Part shown: positions 7,574 through 16,499 of the stretch, piece after piece | Position numbering within the stretch: position 1 is the stretch's first letter | How the letters are laid out: the number at the start of each line of letters is the position of its first letter | Position numbers and translations under genes: made by a program | The notes under the pieces: generated by a model | The model's database searches: none | What the model was told of the DNA's origin: nothing | The model's input: the letters and a program-made list of their open reading frames with translations, nothing else | DNA from: Armatimonadetes bacterium Uphvl-Ar1 | GTDB lineage: Bacteria > Armatimonadota > Fimbriimonadia > Fimbriimonadales > Fimbriimonadaceae | Reading direction: 5' to 3' | Length of the DNA: 64,000 bases | Assembly: GCA_002162075.1 (NCBI GenBank) | Contig: CP021423.1 | Location: forward strand, 1,178,001-1,242,000

Positions 7574-8560
7574 ATGATCAAATTACGGTCGATTTTGCCT
7601 GCTTGCCTTCTTTTCCCGCTGACATGCTTTGGATGGGCAAGCACTGCTCCTCAAGAAATCACGTTCACAGGATCAGGCATTGAACTGAGCGGAACTCTTA
7701 CTGTCCCCTCAAATGCCAAAAAGTCTCCCGCAGTCCTCCTTATGCCCGGCAGCGGCCCAACCGACCGCAATGGCAACCAGCCTGGACTGCAAACCAACCT
7801 TCTCTTCGATCTCAGCGATACGCTCGTAAAGAATGGCTATGCCACACTTCGATTCGACAAGCGACCAGTAGCTCGTTACCAAAGCGTTTGGCCGAAAACG
7901 AATCCAGAGATAAGCAAATTTTTCAGTTTCGAAAATCACCTCGCCGATGCCAAAGCGGCTTACGAATTTCTTAAATCTCGCCCTGAAATCGACCCCGAAA
8001 AAATCTACATCCTCGGTCACAGCGAAGGCGGATTGATCGCCAATCAAATTGCTCCCGATCTCAAACCCGCCGGACTCATTCTTCTTGGATCTCCGGGCCG
8101 CTCTATGGCAGAAATTCTTCGCGAGCAGCTGATGCGAAGCATTTCCGCTATCCAAGACGAATCGCTCAAAAGTAGATTGACATCCGATCTTGATCGAGCA
8201 TTGATCCAACTCACAAAGGAACCAGTAACTCTAACCGACTTACATCCAGGATTGCAGTCACTGTTCAGCCCTTCTAACGCAGATATTCTCCACGGCTATT
8301 TCACGTCTGACCCTATCGCAAATGCAAAACAATATTCGGGCCGCGTGTTCATCGCAAATGGAGAAATGGACATCCAAATTAGCGCCATTTCCGACGCCAA
8401 GCCGCTCCATGAAGCTTACGGGGCGAAATCTCATCTTGAAATTATTCCGAATGCCAGCCACAACTTCAAAACCGTGACCCAACCAACTGACCCAGGATTC
8501 ACCGGCCCAGTTCATCCCAAACTCGTCACAAGTCTTCTCGATTGGCTAAAAGTCAAATAG
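7574..8560 (+). CDS. Secreted alpha/beta hydrolase (dienelactone hydrolase/S33-like)
   Basis: A 328-residue esterase- or peptidase-like enzyme with a signal peptide (about 1-24, ending FGWAS). The nucleophile elbow GHSEGG places the catalytic serine at 150. Likely partners are the Asp in NGEMDIQ (about 274) and the His in NASHNF (about 302). An LLMPGSGPTDRNG stretch at 55-67 resembles the oxyanion region of bacterial DUF-type alpha/beta hydrolases. The substrate is unknown. It is followed after 21 bases by the prepilin gene, so the two probably share the leaderless TATAAT promoter. Confidence 0.85.
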   Translation: MIKLRSILPACLLFPLTCFGWASTAPQEITFTGSGIELSGTLTVPSNAKKSPAVLLMPGSGPTDRNGNQPGLQTNLLFDLSDTLVKNGYATLRFDKRPVARYQSVWPKTNPEISKFFSFENHLADAKAAYEFLKSRPEIDPEKIYILGHSEGGLIANQIAPDLKPAGLILLGSPGRSMAEILREQLMRSISAIQDESLKSRLTSDLDRALIQLTKEPVTLTDLHPGLQSLFSPSNADILHGYFTSDPIANAKQYSGRVFIANGEMDIQISAISDAKPLHEAYGAKSHLEIIPNASHNFKTVTQPTDPGFTGPVHPKLVTSLLDWLKVK

Positions 8561-8581
8561 AAAACCGCCGAAAATTAGCTC

Positions 8582-9262
8582 GTGCCCCAATCCAAACGAG
8601 CCGGATTCACTCTCACAGAGATGCTGTACGCGTCGCTTGTTGGCACGATCTTGCTCGGGAGTTCTTCGAGCCTCTACTTCCTAGTTTCAAAGCGAACGAA
8701 TGAAGACGCGAGTCTCAACCTCGCGATCGCTCAATCCACTCAGCTCGCAGATGAAATGCAGGAAGTCATCGAAAACGCTCTGACCTGTTCCGTTGGTTCT
8801 TCAGGTACTCGGAGTTACCTGAACTGCACTTTGCCCTCTAACGGAACCGATCAAGACAACGACGGGGTGATGGATCGGTTTCCCCCAGCCTCAATCACGC
8901 CGGATGGACTTCCCCAATTTTCCGCCGGTCAAATTATCGCATTCTATTGGAGCGATGATTCCGGAGAAATTGCCCCCGGAGGCGCTTTCAAGGATGGCCC
9001 AGACTTGTGGCGAAGCTTTAGTGCTTCAACCGGAGGGAGTACCGGAGCCGATCGATTCTGGTCACGAATCGGTGACACTACGCGCTGGACTCTGATCGAT
9101 GATGTCAACTTCGTAACCGACTTTGGCAACCGATCAACCACTGTAACAATTAAATCGCGAGTCCTCAATCGATCCCCTCGCCGAGCGACTGCCACGGACG
9201 CTCCAGATCAGAAAGCCGAATACATCCTCACCAGAGTCATCCCTTGGCGCAACGCTAACTAG
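8582..9262 (+). CDS. Type IV prepilin-like protein (PilW/PulJ-type pseudopilin)
   Basis: The first residues MPQSKRAG followed by FTLTEMLYASLVGTILL are a class III signal: cleavage after Gly8, Phe at +1 and Glu at +5, then a hydrophobic helix. The 226-residue size and globular domain, including a DQDNDGVMDRF stretch resembling an acidic metal-binding loop, fit minor pseudopilins of type IV pilus or type II secretion systems. It would be processed by PilD elsewhere in the genome. Start is GTG at 8582. Its TAG stop is shared as CTAG with the stop of the convergent permease gene. Confidence 0.85.
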   Translation: MPQSKRAGFTLTEMLYASLVGTILLGSSSSLYFLVSKRTNEDASLNLAIAQSTQLADEMQEVIENALTCSVGSSGTRSYLNCTLPSNGTDQDNDGVMDRFPPASITPDGLPQFSAGQIIAFYWSDDSGEIAPGGAFKDGPDLWRSFSASTGGSTGADRFWSRIGDTTRWTLIDDVNFVTDFGNRSTTVTIKSRVLNRSPRRATATDAPDQKAEYILTRVIPWRNAN

Positions 9263-10080
9263 ATCGCCTGATTCTTCTTAGGGTCAACCAAAGCGCGCAG
9301 TCCATCGCCCACAAAATTCAGCGCGAAAATCGTCAATGAGAGGATCAAACAGGGCCAGAGGAGCATGAGCGGATAGGAGTTCTTGTTCAAGTTCCCCACC
9401 GCAATCATTTGCCCCCAACTCGGCTCGGGAGGCTGAACTCCAATCCCAAGAAAGCTCAGCGTGCTCTCCGCCAAAATTGTTGCGGCAACATCCACCATCA
9501 TGACCGCGAGGATCACACCCCAGAGGTGCGGCAAGATGTGCTTGATCACCAAGTAAGGAGTTTTCGCCCCCATCGCTTGCGCTGCCACAACGAATTCTCG
9601 ATCCTTGAGCGTGGCAATCTGGTTCTTCACCAACCGGGCCATTGCGGGCCAAGCTGTGAACGATAAACCGATAATCACTGGACCAACACCCATCTGGAAG
9701 ACACCGACGATCATAATCGCCAGCAGCAAATCGGGGAATGCAAACATCCCGTCTGTGAAGCGCTGAATCGGAATGCTGATCCATTTCGGCGCATAAACAC
9801 TCGCAACGCCAACGATCAAGCCCACCGTCACCGCAATACTCTGAACCACCAGGCCGATAACCAACGAAGTTCGCGCACCGTACGCCAACCGAGCAAAAAT
9901 GTCCCGACCTTGCTCATCAGTTCCAAACCAAAACTGATCGCTCGGATAAAGGAATGGCCCGCCAACTTTGACATCAAATGGATGTCGCATATTTGGTCCG
10001 ACGATCGCAAAAATAACCAGCAGTACCAAATAGCCAACCCCAAACCAGAACAGCGGGCTCAAACCAGATTTCCGCTTCAT
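9259..10080 (-). CDS. ABC transporter permease, dipeptide/oligopeptide type (DppC/OppC-like)
   Basis: An inner-membrane permease of 273 residues with six probable membrane segments. The N-terminal GPNMRHPFD and FLYPSDQFWFGTDEQGRDIF phrases are typical of the DppC/OppC family. The cytosolic EAA-type loop AAQAMGAKTPYLVIKHILPH contacts the ATPase. It follows the DppB-like gene with an ATGA overlap. No ATPase or substrate-binding protein lies in the window, so those must be encoded elsewhere. The substrate could be peptides, nickel or sugars. Confidence 0.9.
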   Translation of the reverse strand: MKRKSGLSPLFWFGVGYLVLLVIFAIVGPNMRHPFDVKVGGPFLYPSDQFWFGTDEQGRDIFARLAYGARTSLVIGLVVQSIAVTVGLIVGVASVYAPKWISIPIQRFTDGMFAFPDLLLAIMIVGVFQMGVGPVIIGLSFTAWPAMARLVKNQIATLKDREFVVAAQAMGAKTPYLVIKHILPHLWGVILAVMMVDVAATILAESTLSFLGIGVQPPEPSWGQMIAVGNLNKNSYPLMLLWPCLILSLTIFALNFVGDGLRALVDPKKNQAI

Positions 10081-11078
10081 ACTTGGCTCTCCCGAATTCT
10101 AGGATCAACCATTGGAAGAACGAGATCAACTAGGAGATTCACAACAATAAACAAGAATCCCGTCACGAGCGTTGTGGCCAAAATGAGCGGCGTATCTTTC
10201 TTTGTGATCGCATCAATCGCCAAGAACCCAATTCCTTTCACCAAGTAAGCGGTTTCAACCACAAAGGAACCGGTCAGCAAATACCCAAACGATGTTCCAA
10301 TTGCGGTTAGAACTGGAATCAACGCATTCCGAAAACAATGCACTGCATAGAGGCGAAATGGCGGCGTCCCTTTCGCAACCGAAAGCCGCACAAACTCCTG
10401 CTTCAAAGTATCCACCATGCTTGCCCGCATCAATCGGGTCAACGTCGCCATTGGACGAAGGGCGAGAACCACGACAGGAATAATCAAATAGAAAATCTCC
10501 GGCGCAACCTGCCGATTGGGAAGTTCATAACTAGTCGGCAAAACATCAAGCTGAAGGGCAAAAACATACACGAGTATCGGAAGTAATACATAGTTTGGGA
10601 TGGTCACGCCGAGGGTTGAAAAACTCAAAATGCCACGATCCGCCAACTTGTTCTCTCGAATCGCGGCAATTGTGCCAAACAAAATTCCAAAAAACGCGGC
10701 AAGACAAATTGCCATCACGGCAATCTTCATCGAAATCGGCAGCGATTCCGCCAAAAGTTTGTTGATCGGAGTTGGAACACCAACCGTTGTCTCGCCAAAT
10801 TCAAGTCGAGAAGCATTTCCCAAAAATTCCACATAGCGAATCGGCCATGGTCGGTTGAGTCCCATCTCTTCTCGCAGTTTTTCAACTTGAGCGAGGGAGG
10901 CTTTCTCCCCGGCTCGGGCGGTCGCTGCATCGCCAGGGGCGATCTCATCCGCAACAAACGTAATCAAAGAGATAAATAGGAGGCTTACGAGTCCATAGAG
11001 AAGCCTCAACAAAATGGGCCGAGCAAAGCTCCAAAACTTTGCTCGGCTCCGATTCTGGGTCAGGGCAACATCACTCAC
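10077..11078 (-). CDS. ABC transporter permease, dipeptide/oligopeptide type (DppB/OppB-like)
   Basis: The 333-residue partner of the DppC-like permease, with six predicted membrane helices. After the first helix it has the family's FVADEIAPGDAATARAG stretch and the LREEMGLNRPWPIRYVEFL segment. Near the C-terminus is the EAA-like loop around RLSVAKGTPPFRLYAVHCFR. An extra 20 residues precede the first helix. Its start overlaps the cyclophilin stop by eight bases, and its end overlaps the DppC-like start by four, so the three genes form one operon. Confidence 0.9.
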   Translation of the reverse strand: MSDVALTQNRSRAKFWSFARPILLRLLYGLVSLLFISLITFVADEIAPGDAATARAGEKASLAQVEKLREEMGLNRPWPIRYVEFLGNASRLEFGETTVGVPTPINKLLAESLPISMKIAVMAICLAAFFGILFGTIAAIRENKLADRGILSFSTLGVTIPNYVLLPILVYVFALQLDVLPTSYELPNRQVAPEIFYLIIPVVVLALRPMATLTRLMRASMVDTLKQEFVRLSVAKGTPPFRLYAVHCFRNALIPVLTAIGTSFGYLLTGSFVVETAYLVKGIGFLAIDAITKKDTPLILATTLVTGFLFIVVNLLVDLVLPMVDPRIRESQV

Positions 11079-11625
11079 CGGATATCGAGACGGAAGTTAC
11101 CTGATCACCGACCTCGATTCCTTCAACAATCTCCATCCCACGGACAACTTGCCCAAAAACTGTATAGCTCCCGTCCAAAAATGGCTTCTTGTCCAGCATG
11201 ATGTAGAACTGACTATCCCCATTCTTCGGGTCATTCGGGGGAGTTGCCAGCCCAACCGCACCTTTGACGTGAGACTTACCAGAATTCTCAACCGGAATTT
11301 TCGCGCCGCTTCCCCCTTGACCAATTGACGGATCCGTCATCGGCTTCGATTTCGTATTCGGATCGCCAAATCTCACCAAGAACGGCCGAGGCTTGTTGAG
11401 GACATCAAAAAACTTCTGCCCGTTATAGAATCCGCTCTTGCTCAAGCGAATGATGTGCCCCACGGTTTGCGGTGCTTCTGCCCGGAAAAGCTCAATGACG
11501 ACTTGGCCCTTCCCTTCAACGGTCATCGTCATTTGTGGATTCGCCATCTTCGTGGGCGAAGAAGAAAATCCCACCGGTGCGATCATCATCGCGACGGTTG
11601 CAATCGAGAGCATTCGGAAGTTCAC
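11071..11625 (-). CDS. Secreted cyclophilin-type peptidyl-prolyl isomerase
   Basis: A 184-residue enzyme that speeds proline cis/trans isomerisation, exported by an N-terminal signal (about 1-22). The cyclophilin core begins at MTMTVEGKGQVVIEL. It has the usual VGHIIRLSKSGFYNGQKF, a shortened F-x-V region, GAVGLATPPNDPKNGDSQFY and the active-site stretch LDGSYTVFGQVVRGMEIV. It leads the permease operon with an eight-base overlap, though a link between folding and peptide uptake is only a guess. Confidence 0.9.
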   Translation of the reverse strand: MNFRMLSIATVAMMIAPVGFSSSPTKMANPQMTMTVEGKGQVVIELFRAEAPQTVGHIIRLSKSGFYNGQKFFDVLNKPRPFLVRFGDPNTKSKPMTDPSIGQGGSGAKIPVENSGKSHVKGAVGLATPPNDPKNGDSQFYIMLDKKPFLDGSYTVFGQVVRGMEIVEGIEVGDQVTSVSISGE

Positions 11626-11743
11626 GGCTGTTTTTTACCCCTAGTTACAGATAAGACGACCCGCACCCTCAACTCGCATCACGGAATCAGCCAAACGGAC
11701 TAACCCGGAACGGAGCTATCCAGCTTGGTATTCTGAGGTCATC

Positions 11744-12631
11744 ATGGGTGCTTTTTCCGGGCCACGCGATTGGGGCCGTCTTTTGACCGCGATGCTCACG
11801 CCATTCAATACGGATGGCTCAATCAACGAGTCCGAAGTAAAACGAATTGCAACCCATCTTGTTGACGTCCAGAAAAATGACGGAATCGTCGTTGCTGGTA
11901 CTACCGGTGAATCTCCCACTCTGAGCGATGAAGAAAAGCTTCGCCTTCTCGAGCTAACGCTTGAAGCCGTTGGCGACCGAGCGGCTGTCGTGATGGGCAC
12001 AGGCAGCTATGACACCCGCCATTCGATCCACCTCACCAAAATTGCAGAGAACGCGGGAGCGCATGGGATTATGCTGGTCAATCCGTACTATAGTCGCCCC
12101 GGACAACGTGGTCTTCACGCCCACTTTTCAACTATCGCGGCCGAAACGAGCCTTCCGGTAATGCTTTATAACATCCAGCCTCGGTCAGCGATTAACTTGG
12201 ACACAAACACCCTTCTTGAACTCGCCCAAGTTCCCAATATTGTTGCCGTTAAAGAAGCTAGTGGCAATATCGCACAGATCAGTGATGTTATTCGCCTTGC
12301 CCCTGCCGGATTCAGAGTCTACAGCGGTGATGATGCGCTTCTGCTCCCCCTCCTGGCCCTGGGCGGCTACGGTCTGGTGAGCGTTTCGGCTCACGCGGTG
12401 GGTCATCAGTTCAAGGATATGATTGAAGTGTTCGGAAGCGATCCCGCCCGAGCTCGTGCGATTCACCACAACCTCACGCCATTCATTCAGGCATTGTTCA
12501 GCGCCCCCAGCCCAACACCGATCAAAGCCGTTCTCGCGAGTCAAAGCTTTGACTGCGAACGAGTCCGACTTCCCCTTGTCGAATTGACCCCTGAAGAAAA
12601 AGCTACGATCATCAGTTCTCTTCCGAGTTAA
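11744..12631 (+). CDS. dapA: 4-hydroxy-tetrahydrodipicolinate synthase
   Basis: Condenses pyruvate with aspartate semialdehyde at the branch point to diaminopimelate and lysine, in the cytosol. The 295-residue TIM barrel is standard length. The GTTGES motif is at 52-57, Tyr142 (LYNIQPR) and the Schiff-base Lys170 (VAVKEASGN) are in place. TATTCT nine bases before the ATG suggests a very short leader. Related aldolases such as NanA share the fold, but GTTGES and YNIQPR favour DapA. Confidence 0.93.
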   Translation: MGAFSGPRDWGRLLTAMLTPFNTDGSINESEVKRIATHLVDVQKNDGIVVAGTTGESPTLSDEEKLRLLELTLEAVGDRAAVVMGTGSYDTRHSIHLTKIAENAGAHGIMLVNPYYSRPGQRGLHAHFSTIAAETSLPVMLYNIQPRSAINLDTNTLLELAQVPNIVAVKEASGNIAQISDVIRLAPAGFRVYSGDDALLLPLLALGGYGLVSVSAHAVGHQFKDMIEVFGSDPARARAIHHNLTPFIQALFSAPSPTPIKAVLASQSFDCERVRLPLVELTPEEKATIISSLPS

Positions 12632-12657
12632 TTGATACCCAACTCTGCGTTTTTTTT
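12625..12657 (+). terminator. Possible weak terminator after dapA
   Basis: GAGTT (12625-12629) can pair with AACTC (12641-12645), followed by TGCG and a run of eight T. The T run is good but the five-pair stem is weak. Confidence 0.3.
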
Positions 12658-12683
12658 CGCATACAAGCCGTCTTCAACTCTAG

Positions 12684-12689
12684 TACAAT
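12684..12689 (+). promoter_or_regulatory. -10 box for the BAX-inhibitor-like gene
   Basis: TACAAT 22 bases before the ATG, leaving room for a short leader carrying a GGTAGGT ribosome site. No clear -35. Confidence 0.4.
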
Positions 12690-12711
12690 CGTACTGAACG
12701 GTAGGTCAATT

Positions 12712-13464
12712 ATGAGTCAATGGTTTAGGACGCAAAGTCCCGCAATGAAAGAAGAATTTTTCACCCAAGCAACGCCAATGGCGGGCACGGGCGAAATGTC
12801 CCTCAATGGCACAATCGCCAAGTCGGGCCTTCTTCTCGCAATTACAATGGCGATGGCGGTTGTGGGCTATGTCGCCCAACAACCTCTGATCGGAATCGGA
12901 TGCTTCTTCATCGCCCTGATCATCGGAATCGCCGGAGTCTTTAAGCGCGAATGGGCGATGCCGATTAGCCTAGTCTACGCCCCGCTTATGGGCTTTGCCT
13001 TGGGAACAATTTCAATGTTCTACGCCATGGAATTTGCGGATACCCAATACAAAGGAATCGTCCCAATGGCGGTCGCCGCAACCTTCGTCGTTTTCGGGAC
13101 AATGCTCACCCTCTACGCAACTCGAGTCATCCGAGTGACCGAGACATTCCGGACGGTTGTCATGGGCGCAACCCTTGCCATCGGAATTTTCTACTTAGGT
13201 ACGTTTGCAATCAGCTTCTTCAACCCAGGCATTTACAACGCTTTGCCGGTATTCGGTTCTGGTCTTATCGGAATTGGATTCAGCGTTTTCGTGATCATTC
13301 TTGCCGCCATGAACCTCGCCACCGACTTTGATCTGATCGAGCGCGGTGTTCAAGCCCGAGCCCCCAAATATATGGAATGGTACGGAGCATTTGCTCTTTT
13401 GATCACTCTCGTCTGGCTCTACATCGAAATTCTTCGATTGATCAGCAAGCTTGCCCGAAGATAA
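12712..13464 (+). CDS. BAX inhibitor-1/YccA-like membrane protein
   Basis: A 250-residue inner-membrane protein with seven hydrophobic helices. The order of segments (LLLAITMAMAVVGYVA, PISLVYAPLMGFALG, then VTETFRTVVMGATLAIG and a last pair around DFDLIERGVQARAPKYMEWY) fits the bacterial TMBIM family in the larger YccA-type form with an extended N-terminus. Members are suggested to be pH-sensitive calcium leak channels; the role here is unknown. Single gene ending in a strong terminator. Confidence 0.88.
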   Translation: MSQWFRTQSPAMKEEFFTQATPMAGTGEMSLNGTIAKSGLLLAITMAMAVVGYVAQQPLIGIGCFFIALIIGIAGVFKREWAMPISLVYAPLMGFALGTISMFYAMEFADTQYKGIVPMAVAATFVVFGTMLTLYATRVIRVTETFRTVVMGATLAIGIFYLGTFAISFFNPGIYNALPVFGSGLIGIGFSVFVIILAAMNLATDFDLIERGVQARAPKYMEWYGAFALLITLVWLYIEILRLISKLARR

Positions 13465-13473
13465 TCGCTAAAC

Positions 13474-13512
13474 AAAAAGCCCCGCTCCTCTCTGAAAGGA
13501 GCGGGGCTTTTT
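13474..13512. terminator. Bidirectional intrinsic terminator
   Basis: Perfect 16-base arms: AAAAAGCCCCGCTCCT at 13474-13489 and its complement at 13497-13512, with a seven-base loop. The A and T ends give a U tract in both directions, so it serves both the BAX-inhibitor-like gene and the convergent MacB-type permease. Confidence 0.93.
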
Positions 13513-13522
13513 CATGCCTGAC

Positions 13523-14749
13523 TTACTCAGTTCTCAGAGCTTCGATCGGGCTCAAACTACTCGCCCGGGCCGCCGGATAAAGTCCGAAGATCACCCCGAT
13601 AATCGCCGAGATTGTGGTCGAAGTTATTGCCGCTCCCAGCGGGAAGATCATCTGTAGGCCACCTTCGCTCGGAATCTTTGCCTGTGCGGTACCGAAGGAT
13701 ATCAATTGACCAAAAACAAACGCTACACCCATCCCAATAAATCCGCCAACAATTGAGAGCATCACCGCTTCAACCAGGAATTGAATCATGATGCTGCCCC
13801 GCTTTGCCCCAACAGCTTTGCGAAGCCCGACCTCGCGTGTCCGTTCAGTGACTGAGACAAGCATGATATTCATAATCCCAATCCCACCAACCAGCAACGA
13901 TAATGCCGCAATCCCCGCGAGAACAGCCCCTGCACCGCCCAGAATGCCTCCGAAGACATTCATGATGGATTCTCGGCTATCCAGCCGATAGACGCGCTTT
14001 CCGCCCGATTTCTGCATCAAGACCCGCCATGCATCATCCATGGCCGCCTCAACAGAGATTCCCGGCTTCGGTCGAGTCATCAAGTAGCTGACTTGGTTTC
14101 CGCCCAGCCACTTGTCTTGAGCCGTGGTCAGCGGAACATAAATATCCTTTTTCGTGCTTCGGCCCATCATTTCGATGGACTCGCTGACTCCAATTACCTC
14201 AAGGGTTATTCCTGGGAAAGTAATCAACTTTCCAAGTGCTGACTCACCAGGAAAGAGTTTAGTGGCAACATCTTCCCCAATCACGCAAACGTTTGCTCGC
14301 GTCAGCAAATCTTGCTCGTTCAGCTGTCGGCCTTGCTCCGCGCCTAACCGGTTAAGCTCAGCATAGTATTGATCAACGCCGGAAACGCTCGCGTCACTCA
14401 TACTCCGATCAAGAAAACTTGCTTTCTGATTACCAACTTGGTAGATCGCCGAGACAATGTCCAATGTCGTGCCTTGCGACATGAGCAACTGTCGGTCGGC
14501 GTTTTCCATCCCCTCAATCTGCGAATTTCGATCCACCCGGTCGTTTCCACCATCATAAAACATGAAGATGGTGTCCGATCCAAGTTTCTGAAATTCGTTC
14601 TTAATGTAGAACTGGAAACCGTTCGAAATCATGGAGATCAGCGTAACGCTCATGACGCCAATGATCACTCCGAGCATCGTGAGGAATGCTCGAAGCTTGT
14701 GCAATCGGAGCATGTCAAATGCGATTCGGAATGATTCAAAGATGTTCAT
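13523..14749 (-). CDS. MacB-type ABC transporter permease (FtsX family)
   Basis: A 408-residue permease: first membrane helix at about 20-42 (LRAFLTMLGVIIGVMSVTLI), a large periplasmic domain, then three helices in the C-terminal FtsX domain from about 285 (SLLVGGIGIMNIMLVSVTERTREVG). Such permeases drive periplasmic export of lipoproteins, peptides or macrolides rather than transport across the inner membrane. It lacks the fused ATPase of E. coli MacB, and none is encoded beside it. It lies four bases behind the adaptor gene and ends at the terminator. Confidence 0.92.
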   Translation of the reverse strand: MNIFESFRIAFDMLRLHKLRAFLTMLGVIIGVMSVTLISMISNGFQFYIKNEFQKLGSDTIFMFYDGGNDRVDRNSQIEGMENADRQLLMSQGTTLDIVSAIYQVGNQKASFLDRSMSDASVSGVDQYYAELNRLGAEQGRQLNEQDLLTRANVCVIGEDVATKLFPGESALGKLITFPGITLEVIGVSESIEMMGRSTKKDIYVPLTTAQDKWLGGNQVSYLMTRPKPGISVEAAMDDAWRVLMQKSGGKRVYRLDSRESIMNVFGGILGGAGAVLAGIAALSLLVGGIGIMNIMLVSVTERTREVGLRKAVGAKRGSIMIQFLVEAVMLSIVGGFIGMGVAFVFGQLISFGTAQAKIPSEGGLQMIFPLGAAITSTTISAIIGVIFGLYPAARASSLSPIEALRTE

Positions 14750-14752
14750 GTT

Positions 14753-16477
14753 TTACTCCGCCGATTGTTCAGAGGAATTTTCGCCTTCCGCTGACTCTTC
14801 CTCATCTTCATCCCCGTCGCCAAACTGCATCATGCCCTTTCGCTCCGGTCCATCAAAGGGTGGACGCACCAACTCCTGACCTTCCGACACTCCCTTGGTG
14901 ATCTCGACAAATGCCAGGTCGCGCACGCCCACTTCAACGTACTGCTTGTTCCCTTCCAGCGTAGGCGGAGCCCCCATTTTGCCTGGCTTGGGCTTCTCCT
15001 TCGCATCATAGAGCATCACGAACGTGCCCTTGCCATCTTCTCCAAGAAACGCAAGCGGAATCCGCAAAACGCCCAAAGCTTTCTTTGGTGTCATTTCACA
15101 CTTCGCCGACATCCCACTTTTCAACTTGTCACTCACTCGGTCAAGAGTGACTTCGACCTCATATTTGACAACCGGGTCTCCGCCGACGCCCGCGGCATTC
15201 TCAATTTGCGCCGGAGCAATTTTGGTGACACGGCCCGAAAAATTCGATCCCGGCAATGCGTCAACCGTGACGGTCGAATCCATTTCTTCACTCAGACGAG
15301 CGACATCAATTTCGTTGATCTGCAAGCGAACAAACATTTTGGAGCGATCTTCAACTTTGACGATAGGCGAACCAGCCGAGAATGAGCTAAGCGCGTTGAC
15401 CAACTCGCCTTGCTGGACAAAACGCCGCGTTACAATCCCAGAAATCGGGGCCCGGACTTCAGTTTCTCCCAAAAGCCGCAACGAATCATTGAGTGAAGAC
15501 TGAATCTGCGATACATTTGCCTGCGATCCTCGCTTTTGTTCGATCAATGAATCAACGTCTCTTAATGCAACTTCTGCATCACGAAGGGTTTGTATTGCCG
15601 ACTCGTAGTCCTGCCGCTTTGTTACGTCAACAATCGAATTGGCTTTCGCTCGATCAAGATCAGCCTGCGTTTGTTTGATCCGTTCTTGTTGCTGCTCACG
15701 CTCCAACCGCTGTTCGTTGTCTAATCGCTGCAAAGCCTCGCGCGCTTGTTTCGATCTCGTCTGAGCAAGTTCAAGGTTCAGCTGAGCTTGCTCAACTTCT
15801 CTTTTGCTTACATACCCTTTTTCAAAAAGCCCCTTCTGGCGATCATTCTCAATGTTCGCATTTCGCAAGTTATTCTCTGCATCTTCTTTCGCGTTTTCAC
15901 TTTGCGTCTTTGCATTCGGCTGAGTCACTTTGACCAGTAGATCGTATGATTTCTGGGCATTTGCGACAGCAGTCTGCGCCGATCGAACGTTGGCATTGGT
16001 CAATTGAGGCTGGGCTTTCAATTCCGCTTCAAGTTGCTTAACTCGCAAACGAGATCGTTCTAAGTTCGTTTTTGCAGTGACTCGGCGTTGAGCAATTTCT
16101 ACATCAAGTCGGCGAACAGAACTCACCGCTCCGTCCAATTGCGCTCGGTTTTGATCAACCTGCAATTCAGTCTGTTGAGGATCAATCACGGCGATCAGGT
16201 CACCTTCCTCAACGTAATCCCCTTCGTCAACAAGGAGTTTAGCGACTCGGCCCCCAACTTGGCTTTTGACTTCAACAGTTGTCAAAGCCTCGAGCGAGCC
16301 CGTTTCAACAACTTTGATTGCGACGTCACCCTTAGTCACCTTTGTGACATTGGTTTTCAGCAAGTCTTCCTGCTGTTTCACTTGGGCAGCTTTCTGACCA
16401 TTCACGATCGATGCTCCAAGCGCCACCAAAATCAGGAGCGGGATCAGAATCAGTAAGGCAAGTTTTAGTTTCTTCAT
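14753..16477 (-). CDS. MacA/HlyD-type periplasmic adaptor with a long coiled coil
   Basis: The 574-residue protein bridges the MacB-type permease and an outer-membrane channel. It has an N-terminal membrane anchor (about 5-27). The lipoyl half-domains flank the coil: VEVKSQVGGRVAKLLVDEGD before it and RAPISGIVTRRFVQQGELV after it. Between lie roughly 240 residues of Q/E/R-rich coiled coil (about 95-335), much longer than in MacA. The C-terminal third holds the beta-barrel and membrane-proximal domains, ending in a glutamate/serine-rich acidic tail. It follows the C39-type peptidase gene after 22 bases. Confidence 0.9.
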   Translation of the reverse strand: MKKLKLALLILIPLLILVALGASIVNGQKAAQVKQQEDLLKTNVTKVTKGDVAIKVVETGSLEALTTVEVKSQVGGRVAKLLVDEGDYVEEGDLIAVIDPQQTELQVDQNRAQLDGAVSSVRRLDVEIAQRRVTAKTNLERSRLRVKQLEAELKAQPQLTNANVRSAQTAVANAQKSYDLLVKVTQPNAKTQSENAKEDAENNLRNANIENDRQKGLFEKGYVSKREVEQAQLNLELAQTRSKQAREALQRLDNEQRLEREQQQERIKQTQADLDRAKANSIVDVTKRQDYESAIQTLRDAEVALRDVDSLIEQKRGSQANVSQIQSSLNDSLRLLGETEVRAPISGIVTRRFVQQGELVNALSSFSAGSPIVKVEDRSKMFVRLQINEIDVARLSEEMDSTVTVDALPGSNFSGRVTKIAPAQIENAAGVGGDPVVKYEVEVTLDRVSDKLKSGMSAKCEMTPKKALGVLRIPLAFLGEDGKGTFVMLYDAKEKPKPGKMGAPPTLEGNKQYVEVGVRDLAFVEITKGVSEGQELVRPPFDGPERKGMMQFGDGDEDEEESAEGENSSEQSAE

Positions 16478-16499
16478 TTTCCTCGGGTCTCGTTCTCAA